The notes under the pieces: generated by a model
The model's input: the letters and a program-made list of their open reading frames with translations, nothing else
Told to the model about the DNA's origin: nothing
The model's database searches: none
Shown here: positions 1 through 9,052 of the stretch, one piece after another
How the letters are laid out: each line of letters opens with the position of its first letter
Numbering within the stretch: position 1 is the first letter of the stretch
Assembly (NCBI GenBank): GCA_003135415.1
Contig: PLBP01000032.1
Coordinates: forward strand, 1-64,000
Length of the DNA: 64,000 nucleotides
Direction of reading: 5' to 3'
DNA from: Hyphomicrobiales bacterium
Lineage (GTDB): Bacteria; Pseudomonadota; Alphaproteobacteria; Rhizobiales; Xanthobacteraceae
Translations under genes and position numbers: made by a program

Positions 1-126
1 CAAAAAATCCGTCAGGCCACGATTACACTGGTAAACTTCTGCCCCTCAGAACTGATGGCCGAAAAGTCGACGGCCGCCGTTGAGGTAAATCAAAGGCCCA
101 ACCGAACTGACGGAGCGCACTGTGGG

Positions 127-381
127 TCAGATCAGTTTCTTAGATAGATCCAAATTTGTTCGATTTGGAAAGAAAGCGGGGGCACGCTCGATCGTGGCCG
201 AAGAATTCTCTAATACTGCCTCGCATTCTTTATCGGCTTTGCACAGTTGGCAGGTATGCACGATCGAAGTCATTAGCCGCCCCTCATTTACGAAGGCCAG
301 CGCAATAGGCCCTATTTGGAGCCGCTTCAACATTCTTCCCATATTGCGCGCTTTACGATCTAGGCGTTGCATAAATGACAT
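127..381 (-). CDS. Small cysteine-rich DUF6455-like protein
   Basis: An 84-residue soluble protein of unknown function. Its C-terminal half carries the spaced cysteine pattern HTCQLC...C followed by a PxFFPN-type tail. The same pattern appears in the upstream gene (CAQC...C...PLYCPN), so I read the two as paralogues of the DUF6455 family. This copy lacks the helical N-terminal domain of its neighbour. It lies 30 bases downstream of that gene on the same strand and is probably cotranscribed from the FNR/FixK-type box at 959-972. The Shine-Dalgarno signal is weak. The cysteines suggest metal or redox chemistry, but nothing in the sequence proves it. The family call is from memory of the motif. 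Confidence 0.6.
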   Translation of the reverse strand: MSFMQRLDRKARNMGRMLKRLQIGPIALAFVNEGRLMTSIVHTCQLCKADKECEAVLENSSATIERAPAFFPNRTNLDLSKKLI

Positions 382-411
382 GGCTTTTTTCCATGGTTCT
401 ACCTTGTTAGT

Positions 412-894
412 TCATGACGTCTCCACATCACGGCGCCTAAGCGACGGCCGCGTTTTTTGTGGCCACGCTGCCCGAATAATATTCGGATTTAGCGGTTGGG
501 CTGTGACGGCATCAATAGTTGGCTCGTTCGGACAATAGAGCGGCCAAGTTTGGATCGGCGGCTTGTCATCAAGCTCATGCGCGCAGAGTTTTTTGCTGTT
601 GCATTGTGCGCAATGTAGCTGAAGATCGCGCATTACGGCAGGATCGACACTGGTTGGATCAATCCGAAGTTCTTGCAATCGACGCTTGAGAAGATCAGCC
701 GTCCCTTTATCGCTCGCGGCAAGAAAGCGGAGATCTGACGTCGAGACTCCCAAATCATCCGCAATGCGAGCAACTTCTGACGGATCACAATTGGCAAGTT
801 CGTTGATTGCCGCCCTTTTTTTCCAATAACTCTTCCACTGGCCCGTAAGTAAACCCATCAAGCCATTAAGGTTTGAGCGCAGGTCGCTTTGCAT
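412..894 (-). CDS. DUF6455 family protein
   Basis: A 160-residue protein with two parts. Residues about 35-95 form a helical segment (ELANCDPSEVARIADDLGVS) typical of DUF6455. Residues about 100-135 carry the motif CAQCNSKKLC and then PLYCPN. The function is unknown; the conserved cysteines could bind metal. The ORF track begins at a TTG at 972, but that TTG is part of an FNR/FixK-type palindrome and no ribosome site precedes it. The ATG at 894 has GGGAGAG a few bases upstream, so I use it. The gene is followed closely by a second DUF6455-like gene, suggesting an oxygen-regulated two-gene operon. Confidence 0.72.
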   Translation of the reverse strand: MQSDLRSNLNGLMGLLTGQWKSYWKKRAAINELANCDPSEVARIADDLGVSTSDLRFLAASDKGTADLLKRRLQELRIDPTSVDPAVMRDLQLHCAQCNSKKLCAHELDDKPPIQTWPLYCPNEPTIDAVTAQPLNPNIIRAAWPQKTRPSLRRRDVETS

Positions 895-958
895 GGCGGC
901 TCTCCCAAAATACGAATTCTTATTTTTCATTCTTATTTCGTATTGCTGCGCACCTGCA

Positions 959-972
959 TTGATCTGGATCAA
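959..972. promoter_or_regulatory. FNR/FixK-type operator (anaerobox)
   Basis: TTGATCTGGATCAA is an exact match to the TTGAT-N4-ATCAA consensus bound by FNR, FixK and AadR regulators. It lies about 65 bases upstream of the DUF6455 start on the minus strand and about 67 bases upstream of the phosphoesterase start on the plus strand, so it could serve either or both. The site is seen directly; regulation by a FixK-type protein is inferred. Confidence 0.75.
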
Positions 973-1039
973 AATTCGACATTTCTACTCACGCTCAAAT
1001 TTGTCGCTTGCTTGGTGCAATTGACGGTGTGATGCAACA

Positions 1040-1780
1040 ATGATTATTGCGTTGCTTGCCGACATCCATGCCAACCAAGAAGCATTGACGGCTTGCCTGG
1101 CGGATGCCAAGCGCCGCAGCGTCGATCGCTACATCTTTCTGGGCGACTTGGTCGGCTACGGCGCTGATCCCGCGTGGGCAGTTGATCGGGTAACGGAATT
1201 TACCGCGCGCGGCGCGCTTGCCGTCCTCGGTAATCACGATTCCGCCGCCCTTGGCACGCCCGAAAGTATGAACGAGACGGCGCAGGAGGCAATCGAGTGG
1301 ACGCGCCCTCGTCTGAACGCGGCGCAGCGCGACTTTCTTAAGCGGCTGCCGATGACCGTTACGCATGGCGGGCGGCTGTTCGTGCATGCCAGCGCTTACG
1401 AACCTCCGCAGTGGCACTACATCGGAACCCCACACGACGCCCGCCAAAGCCTAGGCGCGACAACTGCGGAGCAGACCTTCTGCGGACATTTGCACATGTC
1501 GATGGTTTATCATCTCTCCCTAACCGGAAAACTCATCGAATTCGAGCCGGTATCCGACATGCCCATCCCGCTTCTGCGCGGGCGAAAATGGCTCGCCGTG
1601 ATCGGTGCTGTGGGGCAGCCGCGCGATCACAATCCCGCGGCTTGCTACGCGCTTCTTGACGACGTGAGAAACACGCTGACCTACATACGCGTTCCCTACG
1701 ACGTCGAAACGGCTGCGCGGAAGGTGCGCGAGGCGGGATTGCCGGCCATTCTCGCCACCCGGCTCGAACGAGGATATTGA
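1040..1780 (+). CDS. Calcineurin-like metallophosphoesterase
   Basis: A 246-residue cytosolic metallophosphoesterase with the metal-binding motifs in order: DIH near residue 8, GDLVGYG near 38, GNHD near 67 and GHLH near 155. The family uses a two-metal centre to hydrolyse phosphomonoesters or diesters. Substrates range from phosphoproteins to cyclic nucleotides and cannot be told from sequence. The start ATG follows the divergent promoter region that contains the FNR/FixK box, so oxygen-responsive expression is possible. It converges with petC, leaving only 38 bases between the two stop codons. Confidence 0.82.
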   Translation: MIIALLADIHANQEALTACLADAKRRSVDRYIFLGDLVGYGADPAWAVDRVTEFTARGALAVLGNHDSAALGTPESMNETAQEAIEWTRPRLNAAQRDFLKRLPMTVTHGGRLFVHASAYEPPQWHYIGTPHDARQSLGATTAEQTFCGHLHMSMVYHLSLTGKLIEFEPVSDMPIPLLRGRKWLAVIGAVGQPRDHNPAACYALLDDVRNTLTYIRVPYDVETAARKVREAGLPAILATRLERGY

Positions 1781-1818
1781 AATTCATGCCCGCCCGAATG
1801 TCCAGCTGGGCGCGAGTC

Positions 1819-2646
1819 TTAATGCAGGTCGGCCCACACCTTCTTTTTGGTGAAGTAGGCGAGTCCCGCGAGCACGATCAGGAAGATCATTACCTGGAAA
1901 CCGATGCGCTTGCGCGCCTCGAGATGCGGCTCCGCCACCCACATCAGGAAAGCCGAGACGTCGCGCGAATATTGCTCGGCCGTCGCCGGCGTGCCGTCGG
2001 TGTAGTCGACCTGGCCGTCCAGCAGCGGCGGGCGCATGGCGGTGCGGTGACCGGGGAAATATTTGTTCCAGAATTGTCCCTCGGAGAGCGTCACATCGGC
2101 CGGAGGATCTTCATAGCCTGTGATGTAAGCGAAAATGTAGTCCGCTCCGGCTTCCTGATATTGCCGCACGGCATCGAAGACGAACCACGGAAAGCCCGCC
2201 TCCGCGCCGCGCGCCTTGGCGATCACGGAGAAGTCCGGCGGCAGCGCGCCGTTGAAGCGCGCACGCGCCGCCTGCTCGTTGGCATCGGGTGACGGAAAAT
2301 AGTCGGACAAGCGGCCCGGACGCTCGAACATCTCGCCCTTGTCGTTCGGTCCGTCATTGATGCGATATTCGCTCGCGATCTGTTTCGCTTGCGCTTCCGA
2401 ATAGCCGGGGCCGCCCGGCTGCGCCAAATTACGGAAGGCGACGTGCTTCATGCCGTGACAGGCGGAGCAGACATCGCGATAGACGTGGAGGCCGCGCTGA
2501 ATCTGCGCGCGATCGAAGATGCCGAACGGCCCGGCGAAACTCCAGGATTGCCGCGGCAGCGTCGGCGTGTGTTGCTCTTGCGCGAGCGCGGACGAAGCCG
2601 CCGAGACGGCGCAAGCAACGAGGATGGGGAAAGCGGTTTTGCGCAT
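1819..2646 (-). CDS. petC: Cytochrome c1 subunit of the bc1 complex
   Basis: A 275-residue periplasm-facing haem protein that passes electrons from the Rieske centre to cytochrome c. A Sec signal peptide (residues 1-23, ending SALAQ) precedes mature cytochrome c1. The haem site is CSACH, the axial methionine lies in RTAMRPPL, and a C-terminal membrane anchor runs from about residue 247. The ORF track extends far upstream inside petB; the ATG 11 bases after the petB stop is the sensible start. Some rhizobia make cytochromes b and c1 as one fused precursor (FbcH). Here they are separate reading frames with an intact signal peptide on c1. Last gene of petABC. Confidence 0.93.
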   Translation of the reverse strand: MRKTAFPILVACAVSAASSALAQEQHTPTLPRQSWSFAGPFGIFDRAQIQRGLHVYRDVCSACHGMKHVAFRNLAQPGGPGYSEAQAKQIASEYRINDGPNDKGEMFERPGRLSDYFPSPDANEQAARARFNGALPPDFSVIAKARGAEAGFPWFVFDAVRQYQEAGADYIFAYITGYEDPPADVTLSEGQFWNKYFPGHRTAMRPPLLDGQVDYTDGTPATAEQYSRDVSAFLMWVAEPHLEARKRIGFQVMIFLIVLAGLAYFTKKKVWADLH

Positions 2647-2657
2647 GACGCCCCCGC

Positions 2658-3926
2658 TCAACCCTTCCGCACGGGCGTGCGCGTGCTCATCGCGGCCGCA
2701 GCGCGCGTCTTGGGCAGCACCGGCTCGGAAATCGAAGCCGGCAGCGGCCGCGGCGTTTCGAGATAGCCGAGCGCCGGCAGGATCACCAGGAAGTGCAGGA
2801 AATAATAGGCCGTGAGGATGCGCGCGACGATCACGTACCCGCCCTCGGCCGGCTTCGATCCGAGATAGCCGAGCCCGATACAGACGACCAACAGCACCCA
2901 GAAGAACTGCTTGAAGAGCGGCCGGAAGCGCGCCGAGCGCACCTTTGAGGTGTCGAGCCACGGCAGGAATGCAAGAACGGCGATCGAGCCAAACAGTGCC
3001 AGAACGCCCATGAGCTTATTCGGAATCGCGCGCAGGATCGCGTAGAACGGCAGGAAGTACCATTCCGGCACGATATGCGGCGGGGTCTGCAGCGGGTTCG
3101 CCGGAATGTAATTGTCGGGATGGCTGAGATAGTTGGGGATGTAGAACACAAACCAAGCGAACAAGATCATAAAGCAGATAAGCGCAAAATTGTCCTTCAC
3201 GGTGGCATAGGGCGTGAACGGCATGGTGTCGCGTTCCGATTTCACGTCGATGCCTACTGGATTCCCCTGCCCGACGTGATGCAATGCCCATATGTGCAGC
3301 ACCACGACGCCCACGATCATGAAGGGGAGCAGATAATGTAGTGCGAAGAAGCGCTGCAACGTCGGTTGATCTACCGAATAGCCGCCCCACAGCCACTGGG
3401 TGATCGCTCGTCCGGCGCCGGGGATCGCTGTGAACAGATTGGTGATGACCGTGGCCGCCCAGAAGCTCATCTGGCCCCAAGGCAGGACATAGCCCATGAA
3501 TGCCGTCGCCATCATCAGGACAAATATGATGACCCCGAGAATCCAGAGAATTTCGCGCGGCTCCTTGTACGAGCCGTAATAGAGGCCGCGGAAGATGTGG
3601 ATATAGACGGCGAGGAAAAACATCGAGCCGCCGTTGGCGTGAAGGTAGCGCAACAGCCAGCCGTAATTCACGTCACGCATGATGTGCTCGACGGAATCGA
3701 AGGCTCCGGCCGAGGTCGGCGTATAGTGCATCACCAACACGATGCCGGTGACGATCTGCACCACCAGCATGAAGCTAAGGATGGCGCCGAACGTCCACCA
3801 GTAATTCAAATTGCGCGGCACCGGAAAGGCGACAAAGGAGCCGTGCATGAAGGAGAGCACCGGCAAGCGGCGCTCGAACCATTTCAGGATCGGGTTCTTC
3901 GGTTGATATTCGCCGTGTCCTGCCAT
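2658..3926 (-). CDS. petB: Cytochrome b subunit of the bc1 complex
   Basis: A 422-residue integral membrane protein that carries the two b haems and the quinol-oxidising and quinone-reducing sites. Evidence includes the [18 protein letters not shown] segment, the [13 protein letters not shown] motif that holds the Qo-site PEWY, and multiple hydrophobic helices. The track ORF is extended through petA in another frame; the true ATG at 3926 is preceded by GAGAAGCAAG and gives the normal N-terminus. It starts 17 bases after petA and is followed at 11 bases by petC. The C-terminus (after about residue 390) has a short extra tail ending TPVRKG. Confidence 0.94.
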   Translation of the reverse strand: MAGHGEYQPKNPILKWFERRLPVLSFMHGSFVAFPVPRNLNYWWTFGAILSFMLVVQIVTGIVLVMHYTPTSAGAFDSVEHIMRDVNYGWLLRYLHANGGSMFFLAVYIHIFRGLYYGSYKEPREILWILGVIIFVLMMATAFMGYVLPWGQMSFWAATVITNLFTAIPGAGRAITQWLWGGYSVDQPTLQRFFALHYLLPFMIVGVVVLHIWALHHVGQGNPVGIDVKSERDTMPFTPYATVKDNFALICFMILFAWFVFYIPNYLSHPDNYIPANPLQTPPHIVPEWYFLPFYAILRAIPNKLMGVLALFGSIAVLAFLPWLDTSKVRSARFRPLFKQFFWVLLVVCIGLGYLGSKPAEGGYVIVARILTAYYFLHFLVILPALGYLETPRPLPASISEPVLPKTRAAAAMSTRTPVRKG

Positions 3927-3943
3927 CTTGCTTCTCGTTGCCT

Positions 3944-4471
3944 TCAACCGATCCGGATCGCGGTGTCGGAAGCGAATTCGTAGGGCGGTATTTCCAGATT
4001 GGCCGGCGCCGGGCCTTTGCGAATGCGCCCCGAGGTGTCGTATTGCGAACCGTGGCAGGGACAGAACCAGCCGTCGTAATCGCCTTCGTGGCCGAGCGGC
4101 ACGCAACCGAGATGGGTGCAGATGCCGATCACCACGAGCCACTGTTCCTTGTCCTTCTTCACCCGCGCCTCGTCGGTCTGCGGATCGGGAAGATCGGAGA
4201 GCTTCACCGCGCGCGCTTCCTCGATTTCCTTCTTGGTGCGGTGAGAAATAAAGACCGGCTTGCCGCGCCACTTCACGGTGAGAATCTGGCCTTCGACGAT
4301 CGGCGTAAGATCCACTTCGGTCGAGGAAAGTGCCAGCACCGAAGCGTCCGGATTCATCTGATTGATGAGCGGCCACGCCGCGGCGACAGCGCCGACGGCG
4401 CCGACCATGGAGGTCGCGATATAGAGAAAGTCCCGTCTTGTCGGTTGCTCGGCCGTATTGGTCGTCGCCAC
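3944..4471 (-). CDS. petA: Rieske iron-sulfur subunit of the bc1 complex
   Basis: A 175-residue ubiquinol-cytochrome c reductase iron-sulfur protein. The N-terminus has a Tat-type TRRDFL motif and a single membrane anchor (residues about 17-38). The 2Fe-2S cluster ligands lie in CTHLGC and CPCHGS, both intact. It is the first gene of the petABC operon, with short gaps to petB and petC. The upstream 233 bases to trmL hold the divergent promoters; I see no clear known operator there. Confidence 0.95.
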   Translation of the reverse strand: MATTNTAEQPTRRDFLYIATSMVGAVGAVAAAWPLINQMNPDASVLALSSTEVDLTPIVEGQILTVKWRGKPVFISHRTKKEIEEARAVKLSDLPDPQTDEARVKKDKEQWLVVIGICTHLGCVPLGHEGDYDGWFCPCHGSQYDTSGRIRKGPAPANLEIPPYEFASDTAIRIG

Positions 4472-4704
4472 GATTCGGTCCCTGCGTTAGGCCGCCTATC
4501 CAAACGAGCGCCGCGATACGAAATCGATGCCCCCGCCCGACCCCGCTCGCGGCGCATGATCGGCGCCTGTTTCGACGGCTTCTAATTGCATCGTTGCCCC
4601 TTATTGTCCAGTGTTCGCATGTGCGGCAAAGCGGTTTCTTGCTTGCACAATTCGTCGAAGGAACAGAGCCCCTTGCGGGATTTTCTACAGGCGGCCAGCC
4701 GGCC

Positions 4705-5166
4705 ATGATCATCGCCCTCTATGAGCCCGACATCCCGCAAAACACCGGCACGATTCTCCGGCTCGGCGCCTGTCTCAGCATTGCGGTCCATATCGTCGGC
4801 CCCGCCGCCTTCCCCGCGAATGAAAAAGCGTTTCGCCGCGCCGGACTCGACTATCTCGACCACGTCAGCGTCGTGAATCACGTTTCGTTCGACACGTTCC
4901 AGGATTGGCGGAAGCAAGAAAGCCGCCGGGTCGTGCTCCTCTCCACCAAGGCATCGAGTGCGCATATCGATCTGGCCTACCGCGAGAGCGACGTGCTCTT
5001 GTGCGGGCGCGAATCCGCCGGCGTCCCTGAGGAAGTGCATCAGGCCGCCGACGAGCGCGTGCGCGTCCCGATGCGGCAGGATTTGCGTTCGTTGAACGTG
5101 GCGGTGAGCCTCGCGATGGTGCTCGGCGAGGCGCTGCGCCAGACCGGGGGTTTTCCCCGTGGTTGA
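4705..5166 (+). CDS. trmL: tRNA (cytidine(34)-2'-O)-methyltransferase TrmL
   Basis: A 153-residue SPOUT-class methyltransferase that modifies the wobble ribose of tRNA-Leu isoacceptors. It begins with the family N-terminus [15 protein letters not shown] and contains the knot motifs [14 protein letters not shown] and [17 protein letters not shown]. Length matches the short TrmL subfamily. The track ORF adds a non-homologous extension starting at 4438; the ATG at 4705 is preferred because it gives exactly the family start. The 3' end overlaps the hemF GTG start by 8 bases, so the two are probably translated together. Confidence 0.92.
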   Translation: MIIALYEPDIPQNTGTILRLGACLSIAVHIVGPAAFPANEKAFRRAGLDYLDHVSVVNHVSFDTFQDWRKQESRRVVLLSTKASSAHIDLAYRESDVLLCGRESAGVPEEVHQAADERVRVPMRQDLRSLNVAVSLAMVLGEALRQTGGFPRG

Positions 5167-6037
5167 TCTCACTGAACGCAAGGCAAAGGCGAGCGCCTGG
5201 TTCAGCGAATTGCGCGACCGCATTTGTGCAGCACTAGAGGCACTCGAATACGAGGCGCCGAAGACGCTCTATTGGGGGGCGCCGGCCCGCTTCGAGCGCA
5301 AAGCCTGGGAGCGGAAGGATCATACCGGAGCGCCCGGCGGCGGCGGCGAGATGGCGATGTTGCGCGGCCGCGTGTTCGAAAAGGCCGGCGTGCATGTATC
5401 GACCGTACACGGCGAATTCGCGCCCGAATTTCGCGCGCAGATTCCCGGCGCGGAGAGCGACCCAAACTTCTGGGCAGCCGGCCTCTCGGCGATCGTGCAT
5501 CCGCGCAATCCGCACGTGCCGGCGGTTCACTTGAACACGCGCTACGTGGTGACGGCCAAATCCTGGTTCGGCGGCGGCAGCGATCTGACGCCGCTTCTCG
5601 ACAAGCGGCGAGAGGCCAGCGACCGCGACGCCACCGCCTTTCATGCCGCGATGAAAACGGCGTGCGACCGGCATGCTGTCGCTTCCTACGAGAAATACAA
5701 AGCGTGGTGCGACGAATATTTCTTTCTCAAGCATCGCAACGAGCCGCGCGGCGTCGGCGGAATTTTCTTCGACTATCTGGATTCCAGCGACTGGGATGCC
5801 GACTTCGCCTTCGTGCGCGAGGTGGGAACCGCCTTCCTCGAAATTTATCCGACGCTGGTATGGCGGAATATCGCGACGCCTTGGAGCAAGGAAGAGCGCG
5901 AGGAGCAACTCGTGCGCCGCGGCCGCTACGTCGAATTCAACTTGCTCTACGATCGCGGCACGGCGTTCGGCCTGAAGACCGGCGGCAATGTCGACTCGAT
6001 CCTCTCCTCGCTGCCACCCGAGGTGAAGTGGCCGTAA
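5159..6037 (+). CDS. hemF: Oxygen-dependent coproporphyrinogen-III oxidase
   Basis: A 292-residue cytosolic enzyme that uses O2 to decarboxylate two propionates of coproporphyrinogen III in haem synthesis. Signature segments are present: [23 protein letters not shown] and the C-terminal [20 protein letters not shown]. Start is GTG at 5159, inside the end of trmL. No radical-SAM HemN-type domain is present, so this copy works only with oxygen. It belongs with hemA at 36-37 kb and the bc1 genes as part of the haem-dependent respiratory machinery. Confidence 0.95.
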   Translation: MVDLTERKAKASAWFSELRDRICAALEALEYEAPKTLYWGAPARFERKAWERKDHTGAPGGGGEMAMLRGRVFEKAGVHVSTVHGEFAPEFRAQIPGAESDPNFWAAGLSAIVHPRNPHVPAVHLNTRYVVTAKSWFGGGSDLTPLLDKRREASDRDATAFHAAMKTACDRHAVASYEKYKAWCDEYFFLKHRNEPRGVGGIFFDYLDSSDWDADFAFVREVGTAFLEIYPTLVWRNIATPWSKEEREEQLVRRGRYVEFNLLYDRGTAFGLKTGGNVDSILSSLPPEVKWP

Positions 6038-6052
6038 TTGCCTTGCGAAAAA

Positions 6053-7318
6053 TCAGCTTTTCCCAACGTCCTTGGCAGCTCCGTCGGCAATCGAATCGAG
6101 CTTCAAGCGCTCGGCCGGAAACCCGGCCTCGATCCACGCCTCCTCGGCGCGTGTGAGCGATTTGCCGAGAGCAGGGCCTTTCGCCACCCCGCGATCAAGA
6201 AAATCCTTGGCCGCGAGCGGAAATTTCGGCGGTGTCCAGCGCGCGGGCAACGCAATCAGCTCGTGCCAGGCCTTGTCGTTGGCTTTCGCCGGCGAGCGCG
6301 CGAACGCGAGCAGCGCCCGGTCGCGGAAATTCTCCGTCCCGATTTTATAGAGCAGCGCCCGCGCGGCCTGCTCGCCGCGATCGGGCGATATTTGCCACCA
6401 ACAATCGCCCATCGATTCCAGCCGGCGAGACTCGGCATTGGCGAGCCGCAAGCGCTCGCGCAGCCGCTCGGCGTCATCGGCGACGAAAACGGCGAGCGCG
6501 CCGAGACGACGGATCGCGTCTGGTGCGAGGCCCAGCGCCTGTTCCGCCTTCATCATGTTGGCGAAGCTCGCGAGCAGCGGAACGCCGCCCAACACGCTCA
6601 CTGAGAGACCCGTTTCGCCCATGACCGCGAGCGCCGAGACGGCGTGCTTCGCGACGAAAAGCTTCAACAGTTCGGCGCGCACGCGTTCGCGCGAGAGCGT
6701 GGCGAGTTCGCCGCGCGCGCGAATGCAAGCGAGAAGTCCGGCGGCATCCGGCGCGCCCTCGCCGTAAGCGGCGTGAAAGCGGAAGAAGCGCAGTATCCGC
6801 AGATAGTCCTCGCGGATGCGCGCGCCGGGATCGCCGATGAAGCGAACGCGCCGCGCTTCGATATCCTTGAGCCCGCCGACGAAATCGATCACGCGGCCGT
6901 CGCGCGCGAGAAACAGCGCATTGATGGTGAAGTCGCGCCGCTCCGCGTCCTTTTTCCAATCGCGCCCGAAGCGCACCTTGGCGTGGCGCCCGAAAGTTTC
7001 GACGTCCTCGCGCAGCGTCGTCACCTCGAACGGCTTGCCGCCGATCACGACGGTAATCGTTCCGTGCTCGATGCCGGTCGGCACCGGATTGAACCCTGCG
7101 CTCTTCGCACGCCGCACGACTTCGTCGGGAACAGCGGTGGTCGCGAGATCTATAATTTCCCCCGGCGCGAGCCCAAGCAACGCGTTACGCACCGCGCCGC
7201 CGACGACGCACGCTTCCTCGCCGCCGCTGTCGAGTACGTCCAGAAGCCGGGAGAGCGGCTCTTGTTCGAACCACCGCCGCTTCTCCGCGGCGAGGATGCG
7301 CGTCTCGCCCTCGCTCAT
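6053..7318 (-). CDS. cca: CCA-adding tRNA nucleotidyltransferase / poly(A) polymerase family
   Basis: A 421-residue class II nucleotidyltransferase, probably completing tRNA 3' CCA ends. Motifs include GGAVRNALLG, RREDFTINAL-type (RRDFTINALFLARDG) and EDYLRILRFFRF. The metal-binding acidic pair normally reads DxD or ExD just after the GGxVR loop (for example GDIDIATT). Here it reads GEIIDLATT, with one extra residue between the acids. Start ATG overlaps the DUF6111 stop by ATGA. Last gene of the coupled set DUF1285-NUDIX-DUF6111-cca. A poly(A) polymerase role is the alternative. Confidence 0.88.
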   Translation of the reverse strand: MSEGETRILAAEKRRWFEQEPLSRLLDVLDSGGEEACVVGGAVRNALLGLAPGEIIDLATTAVPDEVVRRAKSAGFNPVPTGIEHGTITVVIGGKPFEVTTLREDVETFGRHAKVRFGRDWKKDAERRDFTINALFLARDGRVIDFVGGLKDIEARRVRFIGDPGARIREDYLRILRFFRFHAAYGEGAPDAAGLLACIRARGELATLSRERVRAELLKLFVAKHAVSALAVMGETGLSVSVLGGVPLLASFANMMKAEQALGLAPDAIRRLGALAVFVADDAERLRERLRLANAESRRLESMGDCWWQISPDRGEQAARALLYKIGTENFRDRALLAFARSPAKANDKAWHELIALPARWTPPKFPLAAKDFLDRGVAKGPALGKSLTRAEEAWIEAGFPAERLKLDSIADGAAKDVGKS

Positions 7319-7578
7319 TTGATCTGGCCGGGCACAAGAGTCCCGTTGCCGCCGAGATGCGCCGGCGTATAGCTACCGCCCGGCGGCGAGCCGCCGAAAT
7401 GCGCAAACGCGATCAGGCTCGCAATGACCAACAGGCAACCGGCGACACCAAGTCCCGCGAGCACGTCGCGCCGCCAATGCGCCTGCTCGCGCGCGTCGCG
7501 CTCTGTCGCGAACAAATAGATCGCGTAGGCCGCGAACGGCGTCAGGAACAGAAGAATTTCGATTAGCGTTCTGCTCAT
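7315..7578 (-). CDS. DUF6111 family small membrane protein
   Basis: An 87-residue protein with two predicted membrane helices (residues about 5-24 and 40-63) joined by a charged loop (ATERDAREQAHWRRD). The C-terminus is glycine- and proline-rich. It matches the DUF6111 family that often sits between a NUDIX gene and cca in rhizobia; function unknown. Both ends overlap its neighbours by 4 bases (ATGA), indicating translational coupling. Confidence 0.78.
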   Translation of the reverse strand: MSRTLIEILLFLTPFAAYAIYLFATERDAREQAHWRRDVLAGLGVAGCLLVIASLIAFAHFGGSPPGGSYTPAHLGGNGTLVPGQIK

Positions 7579-8255
7579 GTGTAGAGCCGTTCATAAAGCC
7601 GGTGAATGATGCCGGCGGTGACGCCCCAAATGTAGCGCTCGCCATAGGGCATCGCATAGTAGCTCCGCGTCACGCCTTTCCATTCGCCGCTGTGGCGGGC
7701 GTGATTGGCCGGCGACATCAGAAAATCGAGCGGCACCTCGAAAGCGTCCGTCACCTCGCGCGGGTTGAGCGTGAGTATAAAGCCGGGCGTCACCAGCGCC
7801 ACTACCGGCACGATGCGGAAGCCAGTACCCGAAAGATACGGATCGAGATAGCCGAGCATGGAGACGAATTCGCGGCGAAGTCCAATCTCCTCCTCGCCCT
7901 CGCGAATCGCAGCAGTGGCGGGATCGGCGTCGCCCTCGTCGATGCGGCCGCCGGGAAAGGCGACCTGGCCCGAATGGCTAGAGAGATCGCTCGATCGCTG
8001 CGTGAGGAGAAACGTCGGGTGTTCATGCGCGACGACGGGAATGAGCACAGCAGCGGCGCGAAACGGCTTATCGGCAAGCACCGTCGCGATATCCGCGGCC
8101 ATCCGGTGATCGCCGTATTGCGAGGCGAGTTCATCGAGCGAAACCGCGGCATCGAGTTGATCGGGCGGCGTCTGCGAAAGCCGCGACTTCGCCCGCTCGG
8201 CAAAATCGCGCGTGGGCGCCGAGAACGCATCCATGGCCGCGGACGGCAACATCAT
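7575..8255 (-). CDS. NUDIX hydrolase, CoA pyrophosphatase type
   Basis: A 226-residue protein with the combined signature of CoA pyrophosphatases: LLTQRSSDLSSHSGQVAFPGG followed by the Nudix box GGRIDEGDADP...REGEEEIGL. Known members split CoA or acyl-CoA into phosphopantetheine and 3',5'-ADP using divalent metal. The seventh box position is Asp rather than Glu, as is common in this subfamily. It begins at one of two tandem ATGs overlapping the DUF1285 stop (TGATG context). It is cytosolic with no membrane segment. Confidence 0.85.
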   Translation of the reverse strand: MMLPSAAMDAFSAPTRDFAERAKSRLSQTPPDQLDAAVSLDELASQYGDHRMAADIATVLADKPFRAAAVLIPVVAHEHPTFLLTQRSSDLSSHSGQVAFPGGRIDEGDADPATAAIREGEEEIGLRREFVSMLGYLDPYLSGTGFRIVPVVALVTPGFILTLNPREVTDAFEVPLDFLMSPANHARHSGEWKGVTRSYYAMPYGERYIWGVTAGIIHRLYERLYT

Positions 8256-8833
8256 GCGTATCCCGCAATCGCCGCTTCGGGCGCCATGGCAAAAAACTCG
8301 CCGCTGGAAGCGACGCCGAACATGCGCTGGCCTTCCTCTTCGCGCACCTCGCCGATCGCCACGAGGTCAAAGAACAGCGTGCGGGTGACCTTGGCCCACA
8401 AATCGCGGCGCACATGAAGATAGGGCCGGAGGCCCCCGGTACCTGCTTCCGGCTCGAAGCGCAGGCGATGACCCGCATCGCATCGCACGACGTCATCCAC
8501 ATTGGTGCGGAAAATAAGGCTCTGTTCCGGCCCGCGGTTCTCGATTTCCATCTCGACCGCGAGGAACGGCGCATCCTCCACCCGGATGCCGACCTTCTCG
8601 ACCGGCGTCACTAGGAAGTAGCGCCCGTCCTCGCGCTTGATGACCGAGGCGAACAGGCGAACGAGCGCCGGCCGGCCGATCGGCGTGCCGAGGTAGAACC
8701 AGGTGCCGTCGGTGGCGATCCGCATGTCGAGATCGCCGCAAAAAGGCGGATTCCACTTCTCAACCGGCGGGTGTTTGCCCTTGCCGAGCGCCGAAGCAAG
8801 GGATTCCAGCGCCTTTGTACCGGCCTCAACCAT
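8252..8833 (-). CDS. DUF1285 family protein
   Basis: A 193-residue protein of the DUF1285 family, recognised by WNPPFCGDLDMRIATDGTWFY near the start and FRTNVDDVVRCD later. The function is unknown. The 575-residue track ORF runs back through the moxR promoter and coding region and is not real upstream of 8833. The ATG at 8833 has a strong AAGGGGAGAAA ribosome site. First gene of a four-gene coupled operon ending in cca; the 219-base divergent region upstream holds promoters for it and moxR. Confidence 0.85.
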   Translation of the reverse strand: MVEAGTKALESLASALGKGKHPPVEKWNPPFCGDLDMRIATDGTWFYLGTPIGRPALVRLFASVIKREDGRYFLVTPVEKVGIRVEDAPFLAVEMEIENRGPEQSLIFRTNVDDVVRCDAGHRLRFEPEAGTGGLRPYLHVRRDLWAKVTRTLFFDLVAIGEVREEEGQRMFGVASSGEFFAMAPEAAIAGYA

Positions 8834-9052
8834 GACTTTCTCCCCTTGGGACGCCTTACAATATTGTGATCGGCAGGCCCGAGTTCGATTCCGTAAAGCA
8901 TAGCCTAGGCTTAAGATTCCTAGGATCGCCTTGATTGCGGCTGAGTCGCGGGTTCTCCTGCACGGAACTTGCATCGTGATCGAGGTGTGCATCACCAAGG
9001 GGTCGCGAAAGACCCCGGATGGCCAAAAGCCGTCCCACCGGCGGAGGACCGA

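Noticed and set aside
3927-4712. Long upstream extension of the cytochrome b ORF across petA
   Set aside because: It reads petA DNA in the wrong frame with no ribosome site; the ATG at 3926 gives the normal cytochrome b start.
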